DNA of 64,000 nt, taken from the NCBI GenBank assembly GCA_958295935.1, contig OY282385.1, positions 372,001 to 436,000 of the forward strand, written 5' to 3'. The DNA is from an uncultured Dehalococcoidia bacterium. Its GTDB lineage: Bacteria > Chloroflexota > Dehalococcoidia > Lucifugimonadales > Lucifugimonadaceae. Positions 18,088 to 28,300 of the stretch are shown here, piece after piece. Each line of letters opens with the position of its first letter. Positions within the stretch are counted from its first letter, which is position 1. A program made the position numbers and the translations under genes. The notes under the pieces are model-generated. The model had not been told where the DNA came from, searched no databases, and saw only the letters and a program-made list of their open reading frames with translations.

Positions 18088-18539
18088 CGGCTGATTCAGA
18101 ACGGGATCGAATTCTGGAGATCTACAAGCTCCATGCTGAACTCGCAGACCGTGTAAGCCAGAGACGCGAAAGCGCGAACCGCCTGTACGTCAGTCTGCAC
18201 GTAGGATTGATGATATTCATCGCTGCCCTTCTCAGATTTGGGTTTGGAGACGCGCCTGAACGTTTGGTACTCGCCGCGATCGGAGGCGTTGGAGCATTGC
18301 TGTCGGTCTCGTGGTTCGTAGTAATCCGCTCTCACCGTCAACTCAATACAGAGAAATTTCGCGTGCTCCAGGACTTGGAACAGAAGTTGCCCTATAAATT
18401 CTTCACACTAGAGTGGGACCCACGATCAAAAGGTAGGAAGAGCAACCGCTATTGGAAGCTAACACACGCTGAAGTGACCCTGCCAGTTATCTTCTTCACG
18501 CTGTTCGTGGCGCTCATTGCCTATTCGATTTTCAACTAA
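18084..18539 (+). CDS. Small two-helix membrane protein coupled to the TIR-like gene
   Basis: A 151-aa protein from ATG 18084, overlapping the TIR-like stop. The N-terminus is an amphipathic helix (ILEIYKLHAELADRVSQRRESANRLY), then two membrane helices (about residues 38-52 and 60-76), a cytosolic basic loop (KFFTLEWDPRSKGRK), and a last hydrophobic helix at the C-terminus. It resembles small membrane proteins seen beside TIR or nucleotide-signal genes. By position it is a candidate membrane-damaging effector, but no ligand-binding domain (SLOG, Macro) is visible. Confidence 0.65.
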   Translation: MTADSERDRILEIYKLHAELADRVSQRRESANRLYVSLHVGLMIFIAALLRFGFGDAPERLVLAAIGGVGALLSVSWFVVIRSHRQLNTEKFRVLQDLEQKLPYKFFTLEWDPRSKGRKSNRYWKLTHAEVTLPVIFFTLFVALIAYSIFN

Positions 18540-18576
18540 ATCAGCTACTGACAAGCCTCCACCCCTTCTACACGCC

Positions 18577-18972
18577 CTACTCCCGAATCCACACCTCGCC
18601 TATCTTCTCGTCGATGGTCCTCCAGCGCCACGGTATTCGGTCCTCTATGTGCCGAACGCCCTCATAGTTCTCGCGGCGCGCCCTCCTGCACAAAACCTGA
18701 AAAGTCGGCTTCTTCAGACTCCTCCCCATATCGGTTTCGACAAGGACCCCCGGAGCGTTGTGAGTGTCCTGCCCTACCAAGACAACGACAATGTCGCACT
18801 TCCCAATAGCAGACCTTGCCTTGCTCTTCCAGACATTCTCCTGGTACGGCTCATTTAGAGAGTAGTTGCGTATGCTGTGCCGGCTATGATCCTCAGCCTG
18901 TTTGTAGAATGCATTCTTCAGGTCGTTATCCTTTCCGAACTCGAAACTCACGAATATCTTGAGAATAGACAT
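18577..18972 (-). CDS. Second TIR-like protein (DUF1863, ThsB family)
   Basis: A 131-aa protein reading towards the preceding two genes. LKIFVSFEFGKDNDLKNAF, the NYSLNEPYQENVWKSKARSAI segment, CDIVVVLVGQDTHNAPGVLVETDMGRSLKKPTF and the tail match ThsB-like DUF1863 proteins, a different subgroup from the one at 17677. It is convergent with the membrane-protein gene (37 bases between stops) and divergent from the large methyltransferase. Confidence 0.82.
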   Translation of the reverse strand: MSILKIFVSFEFGKDNDLKNAFYKQAEDHSRHSIRNYSLNEPYQENVWKSKARSAIGKCDIVVVLVGQDTHNAPGVLVETDMGRSLKKPTFQVLCRRARRENYEGVRHIEDRIPWRWRTIDEKIGEVWIRE

Positions 18973-19194
18973 AATTCACACTCCAGTGTCCGCAAGAATC
19001 AAGCCCACTACTTGCGGCCGCAGCCCGTTGCTCACAGTGTCGAACGTAGGCAGCCCTTGCGCCTAGCCATCCCCCCAACCTCCACCCTCTCACCCACACT
19101 CCGAGATGCGCCTCATGCCCAGTCGCGCCCAACCCAGCCGGAAGGCGTGACGCGCCTCAGCCAAGCCGCCGCTGTACTGTGGCATAGTATGCAC

Positions 19195-22100
19195 ATGACT
19201 TCACACACCGCTAATCAGACATCCGCGCGCCTCGAAGCCGTCTTCGGTCTCGGCCGCAAGTGGACTTCTCAGCGCGGCGCCTCGGCGGCGGTTTGGGAGA
19301 CCCCGGCCTACCATCTTCTATGGTCCGATGGCGCAGCGAGCGAGGTCGAGTTGCGACGGCTGTGGGACGCCAGAAAGGGACGACAAGCCTACCCGGTCGT
19401 CTTGCTGGCCCCCTCGAATGATGCGGCCAAAGTCCGGGTCGCCGGTCCGCAGGACGCCCGGCCCGTTCGCGAGTTGCCCGCCGGACGGGTCCTCGACCTG
19501 TTGCAGACGAGCCGCAGACTGGCCGCCCGTGAAGCCGCAGCCTTCCTCACAAGGGAGTTCAGCCGACTCGAAGAGGCAGTCGTCCCGGGCCTCAGGGTCA
19601 AAGACCTGCTCACGCCTCACTTCCTCCGAGAACGCCTGCGACAGCCTATCTACGAGCGGAAATTGTCCCGCGCTGTACAAGGTTTGGCGCACACCGGCAG
19701 CGTAGCCTGGCGACCACTGTTCCAGGGCATGGGCTACGAGGTACAACGACTCACGCGCGGCTACCTGCTGCGCCACGACGACGCACCGGTTGCCGTGCTG
19801 CATCCACTCAGCGACCCATCCCACTTCAGCCGTCTCACCGACAAAGGAGAACTCCCCGAAGGAATGGCCCTGGCCGACTGTAGGAAGTATCGGGCCCAAT
19901 GGGGCATCCTGTCCGCGAATGGCCGATACCGGCTCTTTCAAAGCCGGCCGCCGGTCGGATCGGCCACCGGCCAGCACGTCGAGATAGATACCGCCGAGTT
20001 GGAGCGCAAGGACCGCCTCTACCTCGGCCTTCTCGCCCCGAAGTCGCTGGGGGAAAACGGCTGGCTGAACGATTGGGTCACCGAGGCCAAGGACTTCGGA
20101 GAGGAACTGCGAAAAGGCCTGGAGGAGCGGCTCATCAAGGATGCGCTGCCCAATATCGCGCGGGGGCTTGGCGAGTATCTCGAATTGCACGGCGCCGACT
20201 TGAGCGACCGGGGTCAACTCCGAAAGATCGAGGAAGCCGCCCTGACACTCGTGTTCCGCTTCATGTTCCTGCTGCACACCGAGGCACGCGGCTACCTGCC
20301 CATCGGCTCGGCCGCCTACCGCCCACACAGCGCACGCCAGCTTGCCGACGATTCCCGGATGGAACAGTCTTCGTTCAGTCGGAGAGCCACCCAGCGGTGG
20401 GACCGACTGCGAACCCTGGTGCGGATGGTGAGAACAGGAGACCGCTCAGCCGGAGTGCCGGCATACAACGGCAGCCTCTTCGCCAACGAAGGCTTCCCCG
20501 GCAGTAAACTCCTGGAACGGGCCGAGGTCACCGACATATACCTCGCCCCGGCCCTCAAGGCCATCGCCTACGATACCAGTAAGCCAAACACCCCCGGCCT
20601 CGACTACGCCGGCCTGCAGATCGGACACCTCGGAGCCATATACGAAGCTCTACTCACCCTCCGGCTGACGCGCGCACCGGAAGACCTGGCCTACGACTCC
20701 AGGCGGGACGTGTTCCGCCCTGTCCGCGCCGGCGAACAGCCCGAGGTGACCAGGGCGCAGCTCTACTATCAGGCCGAGGCCGGCGGACGCAAGGCCGGAG
20801 GCGTGTTCTACACCCGGAGCGAGTTCGTGAACCACCTGCTCGAACACTCCCTGACGCCCGCCCTGGACGACCACCTGAAAGAGGTGGGCAAGCTGGCCAA
20901 ACGTGATTCCAATGAGGCCGCGCAACGCCTGTTCGACTTCTCCGTCGTGGACCCGGCCATGGGCAGCGCACACTTCCTCACCGCCGCCCTGTCCAGGATG
21001 GCCGACCGCATCGATCTGTTCCTGGCCGAGGTGGGCGGCCTGCCCGCCATAGCCCGGCAATTCAACGAGTTGGCCCAGGAGGGAGACTCGACGAGCCGCC
21101 CGCCCGAGGCCGTAGACCTGCTGCACAGGCTCATACTCAAACGCTGCATCTACGGCGTCGACCTCTCCCCAATGGCCGTGGAGGTCGCCAACATAACGCT
21201 GTGGCTCGCGTCCTTCGTCCCCGGCCTCACCCTCTCCTACCTCGGCAGCAACCTCAAGTGCGGCGACGCCCTCATAGGCGTCGCAGACCCCGCCGCCGTC
21301 GGCGCCAGCGACAGCCCCCTGCTCACCGGCCAGACCGTGAGCGACGCCATGAAGCGCGCCGCCCGGTTGCAACGTAAGTTGGCCCAAAACCCGGACCGAA
21401 CCCCTGACGAGGTGAAACTCTCGGAGGATCTGGCGGATGAACTTCGCGAAGCCACCACAGGGCTCAGAAACGCCTTCGACCTGTGGGCCGCAGAACCCCT
21501 GGGGCTGGAGGGCGCGCGCCATACTCTGGAGACCAACGCAGGGGCCATCGTCGAGCGGAACCCCGGACTGTCCGCCAAGATCGACGACGCCATCAACAAG
21601 GCTAGGAAAACAGCCGACCAATACCGCTTCTTCCACTGGCCACTGGAATTCCCCAACGTCTTCCACCGAGACCGACCAGGCTTCGACGTCGTGGTCGGCA
21701 ACCCGCCGTGGAATAAGGTCAAGTTCGAGATGCCCAGCTTCCTCGCGCTCCACGATCCCGGCATTCGCGGACTGCGCTCCGGGCTGGAACGGGATAAACG
21801 CGCGAAGCGACTCTTCCGACAGAGGCCCGAACTGCGACGGGAGGTAGAGGACGGCAAACGGACGGTCGAGGAGCAGCGCAAGTTCTTCAGGTCGGAGAAC
21901 GGCTACACCATCCAGGGGAGCGGAGATACCGACCTATACAAGCTCTTCTGCGAACGATACGCCTCAATCGCCCGGCCCAGCGGCTTCATCGGCGTGGTGC
22001 TGCCCAGAGTGGCCTTCCTGAACGACGGCAGCCGGGGATTTCGACGATGGTTCTTCAAGGAGTGTCGCCCCAGCCGGGTTGATACCTTGCTAAACAACCG

Positions 22101-23310
22101 ACACTGGGCGTTCGATATTCATCCGCAGTATTCGATAGCCTTGGTGACAGCCCAGGCTGGAGTCCCCGCCGCCGGCTCGTTGACCATAACCGGCCCTGCT
22201 CGCAACGAGCAGGAGTTCGCTGACTGCATCGACGATCCCGGAGTGCAGGTCGAGCTAGCAGACCTTGCCTCGTGGACTCCCGCGCCGGTGAGTGATTCCA
22301 GCAACGAGCCAACCTGGGAATTGCCGCTGCTGCCTACTCCCACCCACGTATCTGTCTTGAGGAAACTGCGCCGCGGCGTGCGCTTCGATAGGCTGCAAAA
22401 CCCCCGAAATGAAAAAAATTCAGATCCGAAAGAGGCCGCTGCTGCGCCTCGTGCAACTCCGTATAGGGAACTAGACGAGGCGCAGCAGCGGCCTCTTTTC
22501 ACGCACCCTCCGGGTGAAGGACGCATCCCCGTATGGAAAGGCCGTTCCTTCGACCAATACGACCCTCACGGCCGAGAGCCAGCAGGCTATGGCAGCGAAA
22601 GGGTAATCATAGAGTTCTTGCAGGCCAAACGATCTAACTCTCGCGTGTTTAGCAACCTATTTCCAAAGGATGTACTCGATAACCCCGAGACACTTCCTGT
22701 CCACTCGGCAAGAGTAGCCTTCCGAGACGTGACCAACAAAACGAATTCTCGGACAGTCCTTGCTTGCCTCATTCCACCACAAGCCCCTCTAACTCACAAA
22801 GCGCCGTACTTTATTACCAGTGGATGGTCTTCAATCGCCCAAACTTACGTCTTAGCTGTAATGAATAGCCTTCCATTTGATTGGCTTGCCAGAAGGTATG
22901 TTGAAACAAACATGACGTATTTCATTCTCAATGGCCTCACCTTTCCCCCACCAGAAAACACTCCTTGGCAAGACATAGGAGCACTGGCCGCCCGTTTGTC
23001 CTGTGTGGACGAGCGGTTCGCCGAGTTCGCCGTCGAGGCCGGGGTGGAGTGCGGGACGCTGACAGACGCCCAGCGCTCCGACATGCGCGCAGAGATCGAC
23101 GCTCTGGTCGCCCGCGCCTACGGGCTGACCGACGGCGAACTGCAATTCATCTTCACCGACTTCACCGAAAACGCCGTCAGCCCGGCCTACCGGCGGCAAG
23201 TCATGAAAAAGTTCGATCTGGCCGCGCCTGCCAGGTGGCTTGCCGAAGCGGGAGGCAGCGCGCCGGACATGGAATACATCCCGCGCCGCCGTAGCGAACT
23301 TGCCCGATGA
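19195..23310 (+). CDS. Large Eco57I-type DNA adenine methyltransferase
   Basis: About 1371 aa. The catalytic core has DPAMGSAHFLTAAL (SAM-binding motif I, about residue 585), YGVDLSPMAVEVANITLWL, and NPPW (motif IV, about residue 835), marking an N6-adenine methyltransferase of the Eco57I/PglX kind. A long N-terminal region of about 500 aa and a C-terminal target-recognition part flank it. Codons 1078-1101 contain a perfect 24-bp inverted repeat. The frame is open upstream to 18877 but runs antisense through the TIR-like gene, so I take ATG 19195 (19189 also possible). With DUF5131, TcmP and the PLD-SNF2 helicase downstream it forms a restriction-like block resembling class 1 DISARM (methylase plus SNF2 helicase) without drmA/drmB beside it. 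Confidence 0.87.
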   Translation: MTSHTANQTSARLEAVFGLGRKWTSQRGASAAVWETPAYHLLWSDGAASEVELRRLWDARKGRQAYPVVLLAPSNDAAKVRVAGPQDARPVRELPAGRVLDLLQTSRRLAAREAAAFLTREFSRLEEAVVPGLRVKDLLTPHFLRERLRQPIYERKLSRAVQGLAHTGSVAWRPLFQGMGYEVQRLTRGYLLRHDDAPVAVLHPLSDPSHFSRLTDKGELPEGMALADCRKYRAQWGILSANGRYRLFQSRPPVGSATGQHVEIDTAELERKDRLYLGLLAPKSLGENGWLNDWVTEAKDFGEELRKGLEERLIKDALPNIARGLGEYLELHGADLSDRGQLRKIEEAALTLVFRFMFLLHTEARGYLPIGSAAYRPHSARQLADDSRMEQSSFSRRATQRWDRLRTLVRMVRTGDRSAGVPAYNGSLFANEGFPGSKLLERAEVTDIYLAPALKAIAYDTSKPNTPGLDYAGLQIGHLGAIYEALLTLRLTRAPEDLAYDSRRDVFRPVRAGEQPEVTRAQLYYQAEAGGRKAGGVFYTRSEFVNHLLEHSLTPALDDHLKEVGKLAKRDSNEAAQRLFDFSVVDPAMGSAHFLTAALSRMADRIDLFLAEVGGLPAIARQFNELAQEGDSTSRPPEAVDLLHRLILKRCIYGVDLSPMAVEVANITLWLASFVPGLTLSYLGSNLKCGDALIGVADPAAVGASDSPLLTGQTVSDAMKRAARLQRKLAQNPDRTPDEVKLSEDLADELREATTGLRNAFDLWAAEPLGLEGARHTLETNAGAIVERNPGLSAKIDDAINKARKTADQYRFFHWPLEFPNVFHRDRPGFDVVVGNPPWNKVKFEMPSFLALHDPGIRGLRSGLERDKRAKRLFRQRPELRREVEDGKRTVEEQRKFFRSENGYTIQGSGDTDLYKLFCERYASIARPSGFIGVVLPRVAFLNDGSRGFRRWFFKECRPSRVDTLLNNRHWAFDIHPQYSIALVTAQAGVPAAGSLTITGPARNEQEFADCIDDPGVQVELADLASWTPAPVSDSSNEPTWELPLLPTPTHVSVLRKLRRGVRFDRLQNPRNEKNSDPKEAAAAPRATPYRELDEAQQRPLFTHPPGEGRIPVWKGRSFDQYDPHGREPAGYGSERVIIEFLQAKRSNSRVFSNLFPKDVLDNPETLPVHSARVAFRDVTNKTNSRTVLACLIPPQAPLTHKAPYFITSGWSSIAQTYVLAVMNSLPFDWLARRYVETNMTYFILNGLTFPPPENTPWQDIGALAARLSCVDERFAEFAVEAGVECGTLTDAQRSDMRAEIDALVARAYGLTDGELQFIFTDFTENAVSPAYRRQVMKKFDLAAPARWLAEAGGSAPDMEYIPRRRSELAR
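22429..22498. repeat. Perfect 24-bp inverted repeat inside the methyltransferase gene
   Basis: The arms at 22429-22452 and 22475-22498 are exact reverse complements, separated by 22 bases. The arm begins aaagaggccgctgctgcg. The hairpin would be very stable in mRNA. It lies between the catalytic core and the conserved PVWKGRSFDQYDPHG segment. Confidence 0.85.
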
Positions 23311-23430
23311 TTCTGGTGGATACCTCGGTGTGGTAGCCCGCGCCTGCGGGCTGACCGACTACGAACTGCAATTCAGCTTCACCGACTTCACCAGGAACGC
23401 CGTCAGCCCGGCCTGCCGGAAGCCAAACAA
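23307..23430 (+). pseudogene. VapC start remnant fused to a copy of the methyltransferase 3' end
   Basis: ATG 23307 overlaps the methyltransferase stop and encodes MILVDTSVW then a stop: the exact N-terminus of VapC PIN toxins. From about 23333 the sequence becomes a degraded copy of the methyltransferase 3' end (23107-23200): VARACGLTDYELQFSFTDF against VARAYGLTDGELQFIFTDF. So a toxin gene was cut after nine codons and a duplicate of the upstream gene end was joined there. Confidence 0.7.
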
Positions 23431-23496
23431 CAGGAGCTTGCCAAAGCAGGCTCATGATGGGAACATACGTTCCTATTAGTGAAGAGGCCTTGCGCC

Positions 23497-24270
23497 ATGC
23501 CATCGACAATTGAATGGACAGATGAGACCTGGAACCCGGTCACCGGCTGCACGCGCGTCTCCCCCGGCTGCGACCACTGCTACATGTTCGCCATGTACCC
23601 CAGGCTGAGAGCTATGTCAGTCCCCGGATACGCCGGAGACCCCGAGGAGATTCAACTGCTGCCTGAGCGGCTGGACGCCCCATTGCGATGGAGATCGCCC
23701 CGCCGGGTCTTTGTAAACAGCATGTCCGACCTCTTTCACCCTCGCGTGCCGTACGATTTCATCACGAAGGTATTTGACGCCATGCGCGCGGCAGCAACGC
23801 AGCGCGGGCACATATTCCAGGTCCTGACAAAGAGACCGGGGCGGGCCGTTGGATGGTGGAATCGCAATCAGGATCGTTATGGGAAAGTGTGGCCCGCAGG
23901 GGTATGGATCGGCGCATCGGTGGAGAACCAGAAGTACGCGCCGAGAATCACCGTGCTGGCCCGCCTGCCGGCCGCGGTGCGGTTCGTCTCAGCCGAACCG
24001 CTGCTGGGCGCCGTCGATCTCAGGGAATGGCTCCGCCGCAGGGACGTCCAGTGGGTCATCGCCGGAGGTGAAAGCGGCCCGGCCGCCAGGCCGATGGACC
24101 TCGACTGGGCGCGGGATCTGCGCGACCAGTCATCCGAAGCCGGAGTAGCCTTCTTCCTCAAGCAGCTGGGGGGAAGGCGCGGCAAGCGGTCAGGACAGGA
24201 AGCAACCCTGGACGGACGCCAATGGCATGAGTACCCGGAGCCAGCGAAAGGATCACAACATGCCGCCTAG
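23497..24270 (+). CDS. DUF5131 (phage Gp37/Gp68) three-Cys-motif protein
   Basis: About 257 aa from ATG 23497. It opens with IEWTDETWNPVTGCTRVSPG followed by CDHCY, the three-cysteine cluster of the Gp37/Gp68 family (radical-SAM-like). FVNSMSDLFH and WIGASVENQKYA, then VIAGGESGPAARPMDL complete the family. The role is unproven; it is commonly paired with the protein encoded next. Their genes overlap by 11 bases. Confidence 0.88.
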   Translation: MPSTIEWTDETWNPVTGCTRVSPGCDHCYMFAMYPRLRAMSVPGYAGDPEEIQLLPERLDAPLRWRSPRRVFVNSMSDLFHPRVPYDFITKVFDAMRAAATQRGHIFQVLTKRPGRAVGWWNRNQDRYGKVWPAGVWIGASVENQKYAPRITVLARLPAAVRFVSAEPLLGAVDLREWLRRRDVQWVIAGGESGPAARPMDLDWARDLRDQSSEAGVAFFLKQLGGRRGKRSGQEATLDGRQWHEYPEPAKGSQHAA

Positions 24271-25354
24271 AACCACCACTTGGCCCCTTGAGGCGCACAC
24301 CAAGGGCAAGCACATGGTGCTTGAGAACTACATGGGGGCTTGGCTGCCAATCATGACCAGGTGGAACGGGCTGGTTCTGTTCATCGACGCATTCGCAGGG
24401 CCGGGCGAATACTCAGGAGGCGAGGAAGGGTCACCCGTGATAGCTCTTCGCGCGTTGATCGACCATCGCGCCAAGAACCAGATGCGGAGTGAAATCAGGT
24501 ACATCTTCATCGAGAAAGATCGCGAGCGATACGAGCATCTGAAACATGTCCTACGCGACTTGGACAGTAAGTTGCCGTCCAACTGCAACTATACAGTCAT
24601 CAACTCCACGTTTGATAAGACACTCACGGACGTTCTTGACAAAATCGAAGAGCAAGGGGCCCAGCTGCCTCCCGCATTTGTCATGATCGATCCCTTCGGT
24701 GTCTCTGATACATCCATGAGGACCATTGCAAGAATCTTGAAAAACCCGAAATCGGAAGTCTATATTTCCTTTATGTCCAGAGAGATCAACAGATTTAGGG
24801 AACATTCCAATTTCGAGAACCACTTAGACGAACTGTTTGGATGCACGGAATGGCGCCAGGGCATGGACTTGGCGGATAGCAAGGAGCGGAAGGACTTCTT
24901 CTACGGCCTGTATAGGAGCCAGCTCAAGAAAAATGGCGCTCAGTACGTCGTGCATTTTGAGCTATACGAGGGTGAGGGAGTCGTATACACAATCTTCTTC
25001 GGCACAAATAGCTTGGAAGGCTGCGACAAGATGAAGAAGGCAATCTGGAAGGCTGCTCCGTTCGGAGACTTCAAGTTTCGAGGAGGACAACTCGGTCAGC
25101 TTACACTGGGCGAGAGCGTCCTCGATTTCGGCCTGCTTGAGCAGGCCCTCCGCAAACAGTTTGGAACAAAGGGCTGGCAGAATATAGAGACCGTGCAAAA
25201 CTTCGTGAAATCTGACGCGGTGAACTTTCATTCAGATCACCTCAAGAGCAAGACTCTGAAACCTATGGAAAGCAGCGGCAAGATCGAGGTAGAACGTCCC
25301 CCAGGCAAGCGTAGAGGGTTCTTTACCTCTGGGACCCGTATTCGTTTCCTGTAA
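24260..25354 (+). CDS. tcmP: Three-Cys-motif partner protein TcmP
   Basis: About 364 aa from ATG 24260 (SD AAAGGA). The N-terminal LVLFIDAFAGPGEYSGGEEG looks like a methyltransferase-type nucleotide-binding motif, and VMIDPFGVSDTSMRTIARIL follows. This is the protein regularly found beside DUF5131 (TIGR04474), and here it overlaps it. The reaction is unknown. Base composition is lower in GC than the flanking methyltransferase and helicase genes, suggesting separate acquisition. Confidence 0.85.
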   Translation: MPPRTTTWPLEAHTKGKHMVLENYMGAWLPIMTRWNGLVLFIDAFAGPGEYSGGEEGSPVIALRALIDHRAKNQMRSEIRYIFIEKDRERYEHLKHVLRDLDSKLPSNCNYTVINSTFDKTLTDVLDKIEEQGAQLPPAFVMIDPFGVSDTSMRTIARILKNPKSEVYISFMSREINRFREHSNFENHLDELFGCTEWRQGMDLADSKERKDFFYGLYRSQLKKNGAQYVVHFELYEGEGVVYTIFFGTNSLEGCDKMKKAIWKAAPFGDFKFRGGQLGQLTLGESVLDFGLLEQALRKQFGTKGWQNIETVQNFVKSDAVNFHSDHLKSKTLKPMESSGKIEVERPPGKRRGFFTSGTRIRFL

Positions 25355-25368
25355 AGGATGTATTTGCC

Positions 25369-28300
25369 TTGTCACTCTCCAACCCCCACGGCCACTACGA
25401 ACTAGTCGACAACGTTGCCTACGGCGACCACCTCCAGGCGCTGGAATGGCTGGCACAGCACTACCTGGGCCCGCTGAACGTCGCAACAGGCTACGTCGGC
25501 CTGCAGGGGCTCGACGCACTGGCGCGCATAGCCGCAGACCGAAGCGAGGACGGACGGCTCCTCATAGGCGCAGCCCCCGCGTCCGAGAACCTGACCGGCC
25601 CCGCAAGCGAAACCATCGACGACCGTTTCAAACAGTCAGTGTCGGCTCTCCGCCGAGAGAGAGACTTCTCAGCCTTCCCAGCCGCACGCAGAGCCGTCCT
25701 CGAGCGAGTGACCAGCTTCCTGGAATCCGACAGCGTTGCCGTGCGGCGCTACACCAGACGCTTCCTCCACGGCAAAGCCTACGTCATAGGCCAACTCAAC
25801 GACGACGGGTCTCCGACAGGGCCCGGCGCGGCCCTCGTATCCTCGGCCAACCTTACTCAGGGCGGCCTCGTAGCCAATCTCGAGCTGGGCATGGTGCACT
25901 ACCAGCCCAACGTCGTTGCAATGGCCTTGGCCTGGTACAAGCGGTTGTGGGACGAGGCCCAGGACTTCCGTGACGATTTGCTCGAACTGCTCCGGCCCCC
26001 GTCACTCGAAAGCGACCCGGAGACCGTCTTCCTGCGCGCCTTGTTGGAACTATACGGGGACGAACTGGGATGTAACCCGCCCCTGCCCGAACTGCACACG
26101 CTTACCGCCTTCCAGCGGGACGGGGTGGCGCGAGCCAAGCGGATTCTCGACCGCTACGGCGGAGTGCTATACGCCGACGGCGTGGGTATGGGCAAAACCG
26201 AGATCGGCTTGCAGTTCATACAGGAGCACACTAGGGACCTCGGGCAGCACGTGCTCGTCATCTCCCCGGCCCAGCTGAGAGACCGACTATGGGAACAGCG
26301 GCTGGTCGAGAAGAACCTGCCCGGAACCGTCGTCTCATATCAGCAGCTTGCCCAGGACCGGCAGCTTTCCAGCAACGGAGGGCGGCGCGTCCTGACGGTG
26401 AACAAGGACGTATACCGCTTCATCATCATCGACGAGGCACACGCATACCGAAACGTCGACAACTCCTGGTACGCAGCGCTCGACCGACTCATGGGCGGAA
26501 CGTCCAAGAAGTTGCTGCTCCTGACAGCCACCCCGGTCAACAACTCCCTTTGGGACCTCCACAACCTCTTCATGCTGTTCGGCCGACACGACAGCGCCTT
26601 CGCCGGGGAACCTCTGAGGGTCCCCAGCCTGCGAAAGTTCTTTGCCGAGGCCGGAGCCTCCAAGTCCGAAAACCTCTCTGAGGCAAAGCTCTTCCCGTTG
26701 ATCGACGCCCTGACGGTGCGAAGGGACCGGGCATTCATCGAGACGCGATACCCGAACGAGCGGTTCGACGATGGAACGCCGGTGAAGTTCCCGAAGCCGG
26801 AACTGCACGAGCGCCGATACGACCTGGACAGCGCCCACCCAGGCATCGCCCAGTACGTCTACGACGGGATCGACAGCCTTACCATGGCTCGATACCGCCC
26901 ATCAGCCTATAGGACGGACAAGCAGGAAGAATCGGCATCGGAAGAAGCCCTGGCCGGACTCATGCAGTCCCAGCTACTGAAACGCTTCGAGTCGTCATGG
27001 CACGCAGCCCTCCAAACCACGAACAGGATGAGGGATGGCAACGACGTGATGCTCCAGGTCATCGAGGAACGGGGAGCGGTTCCCCCGCCGAAAGTCATTA
27101 GAGACCTGGTCGGCGATTACCAAGAGGACGACACCTTCATCAGCGCAGACCTGATAGACGAGATGCTGGCCGGATCCGAAGGCAGCCTCCCGGCAGATAA
27201 GTTCAACGACCAGTTCTTGGCCGACTTGCAGAAAGACCGGGATACCCTGGCAACCATGTCCGAACGCTTGCAGAGCTTGAAGGACAGCCCCGATCCGAAG
27301 CTGGATGCACTACTGGACGTGATGGCATCAACCCCATCCCAAAAGGTCGCCATCTTCACCGCCTTCCAGGACACAGCCGCTTATCTCAAGGAACAGATAG
27401 AGACCGACCCCGAGCTGCTGGGAGACAGGAAATGGACCGTCGTCATCGGCTCGGCGACCGACGCAGATGCTCGCACCAGGGAGCTGGAACGATTCTGCCC
27501 CGAGTCGGTGAACGGCGAGCCTGACTTTCGCCCGCCCGATGGCGAAGTGGACGTGCTGCTGAGTACCGACGTCCTCTCCGAGGGCCAGAACCTCCAGCAG
27601 GCCCAGGCCGTGCTCTCATTCGACATGCCCTGGAACCCGCAACGCGTGGTGCAGCGCAACGGCCGCATCATACGCCTGCGCAGCCCCCACGACACCGCGT
27701 ACCTATACACCCTGCTCCCCAAGCAGGGAGACCTCGATAGGCTGCTCAAGCTGGAGGCCAAGCTCCAGTCGAAGATCATGGCGGCGAACGCCTCCGTGGG
27801 CATGGAAACCCCCGTATTGGCCGGCGTAGAGACGGAGTCCCAAGTGTACGCAGACCTGAGCACCTTCGTGGACCGCCTCTCCGGCGGCGACCCCGCCCTG
27901 CTCGATGAGCAAGGAGAGAGCGGCTCGGCATTCGCGGGCGAACTCTTCCGCTCCCACCTCCAACGCGCCGCCGAGGAAGGTGAAGTAAGCCGTCTCCGGA
28001 ACTTGCCCTGGGGAATCGGCGCCGCCTTCGTACAACCATCTCCAACACTGAGCGAGCCTGCCGTGTTCTTCGCATGTCGAACGCGCTCAGATGAGCGCTA
28101 CTGGCGCATGGTGTCCAAATCCGGACAGATACTGCACCGAGACGACCTCCCGATGCTCCGGCTCATAGACCCCCGGGACCAACCCGGCTGTCCCATCCCG
28201 GACGACCTCGACCTGGAGCACCTCTTCGCCGTCGCAGCGGCCGACGTCTGCTCCGCGCACAACGCCCTACTCGACCCCGAATCACGGTCCGACGCCCTGC

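Noticed and set aside
18877-19194. Upstream extension of the large methyltransferase
   Set aside because: It is antisense to the TIR-like gene and has no family similarity; the protein-like sequence begins at about 19195.
20650-21753. 367-aa minus-strand frame inside the methyltransferase gene
   Set aside because: Antisense shadow; the conserved methyltransferase motifs are on the plus strand here.
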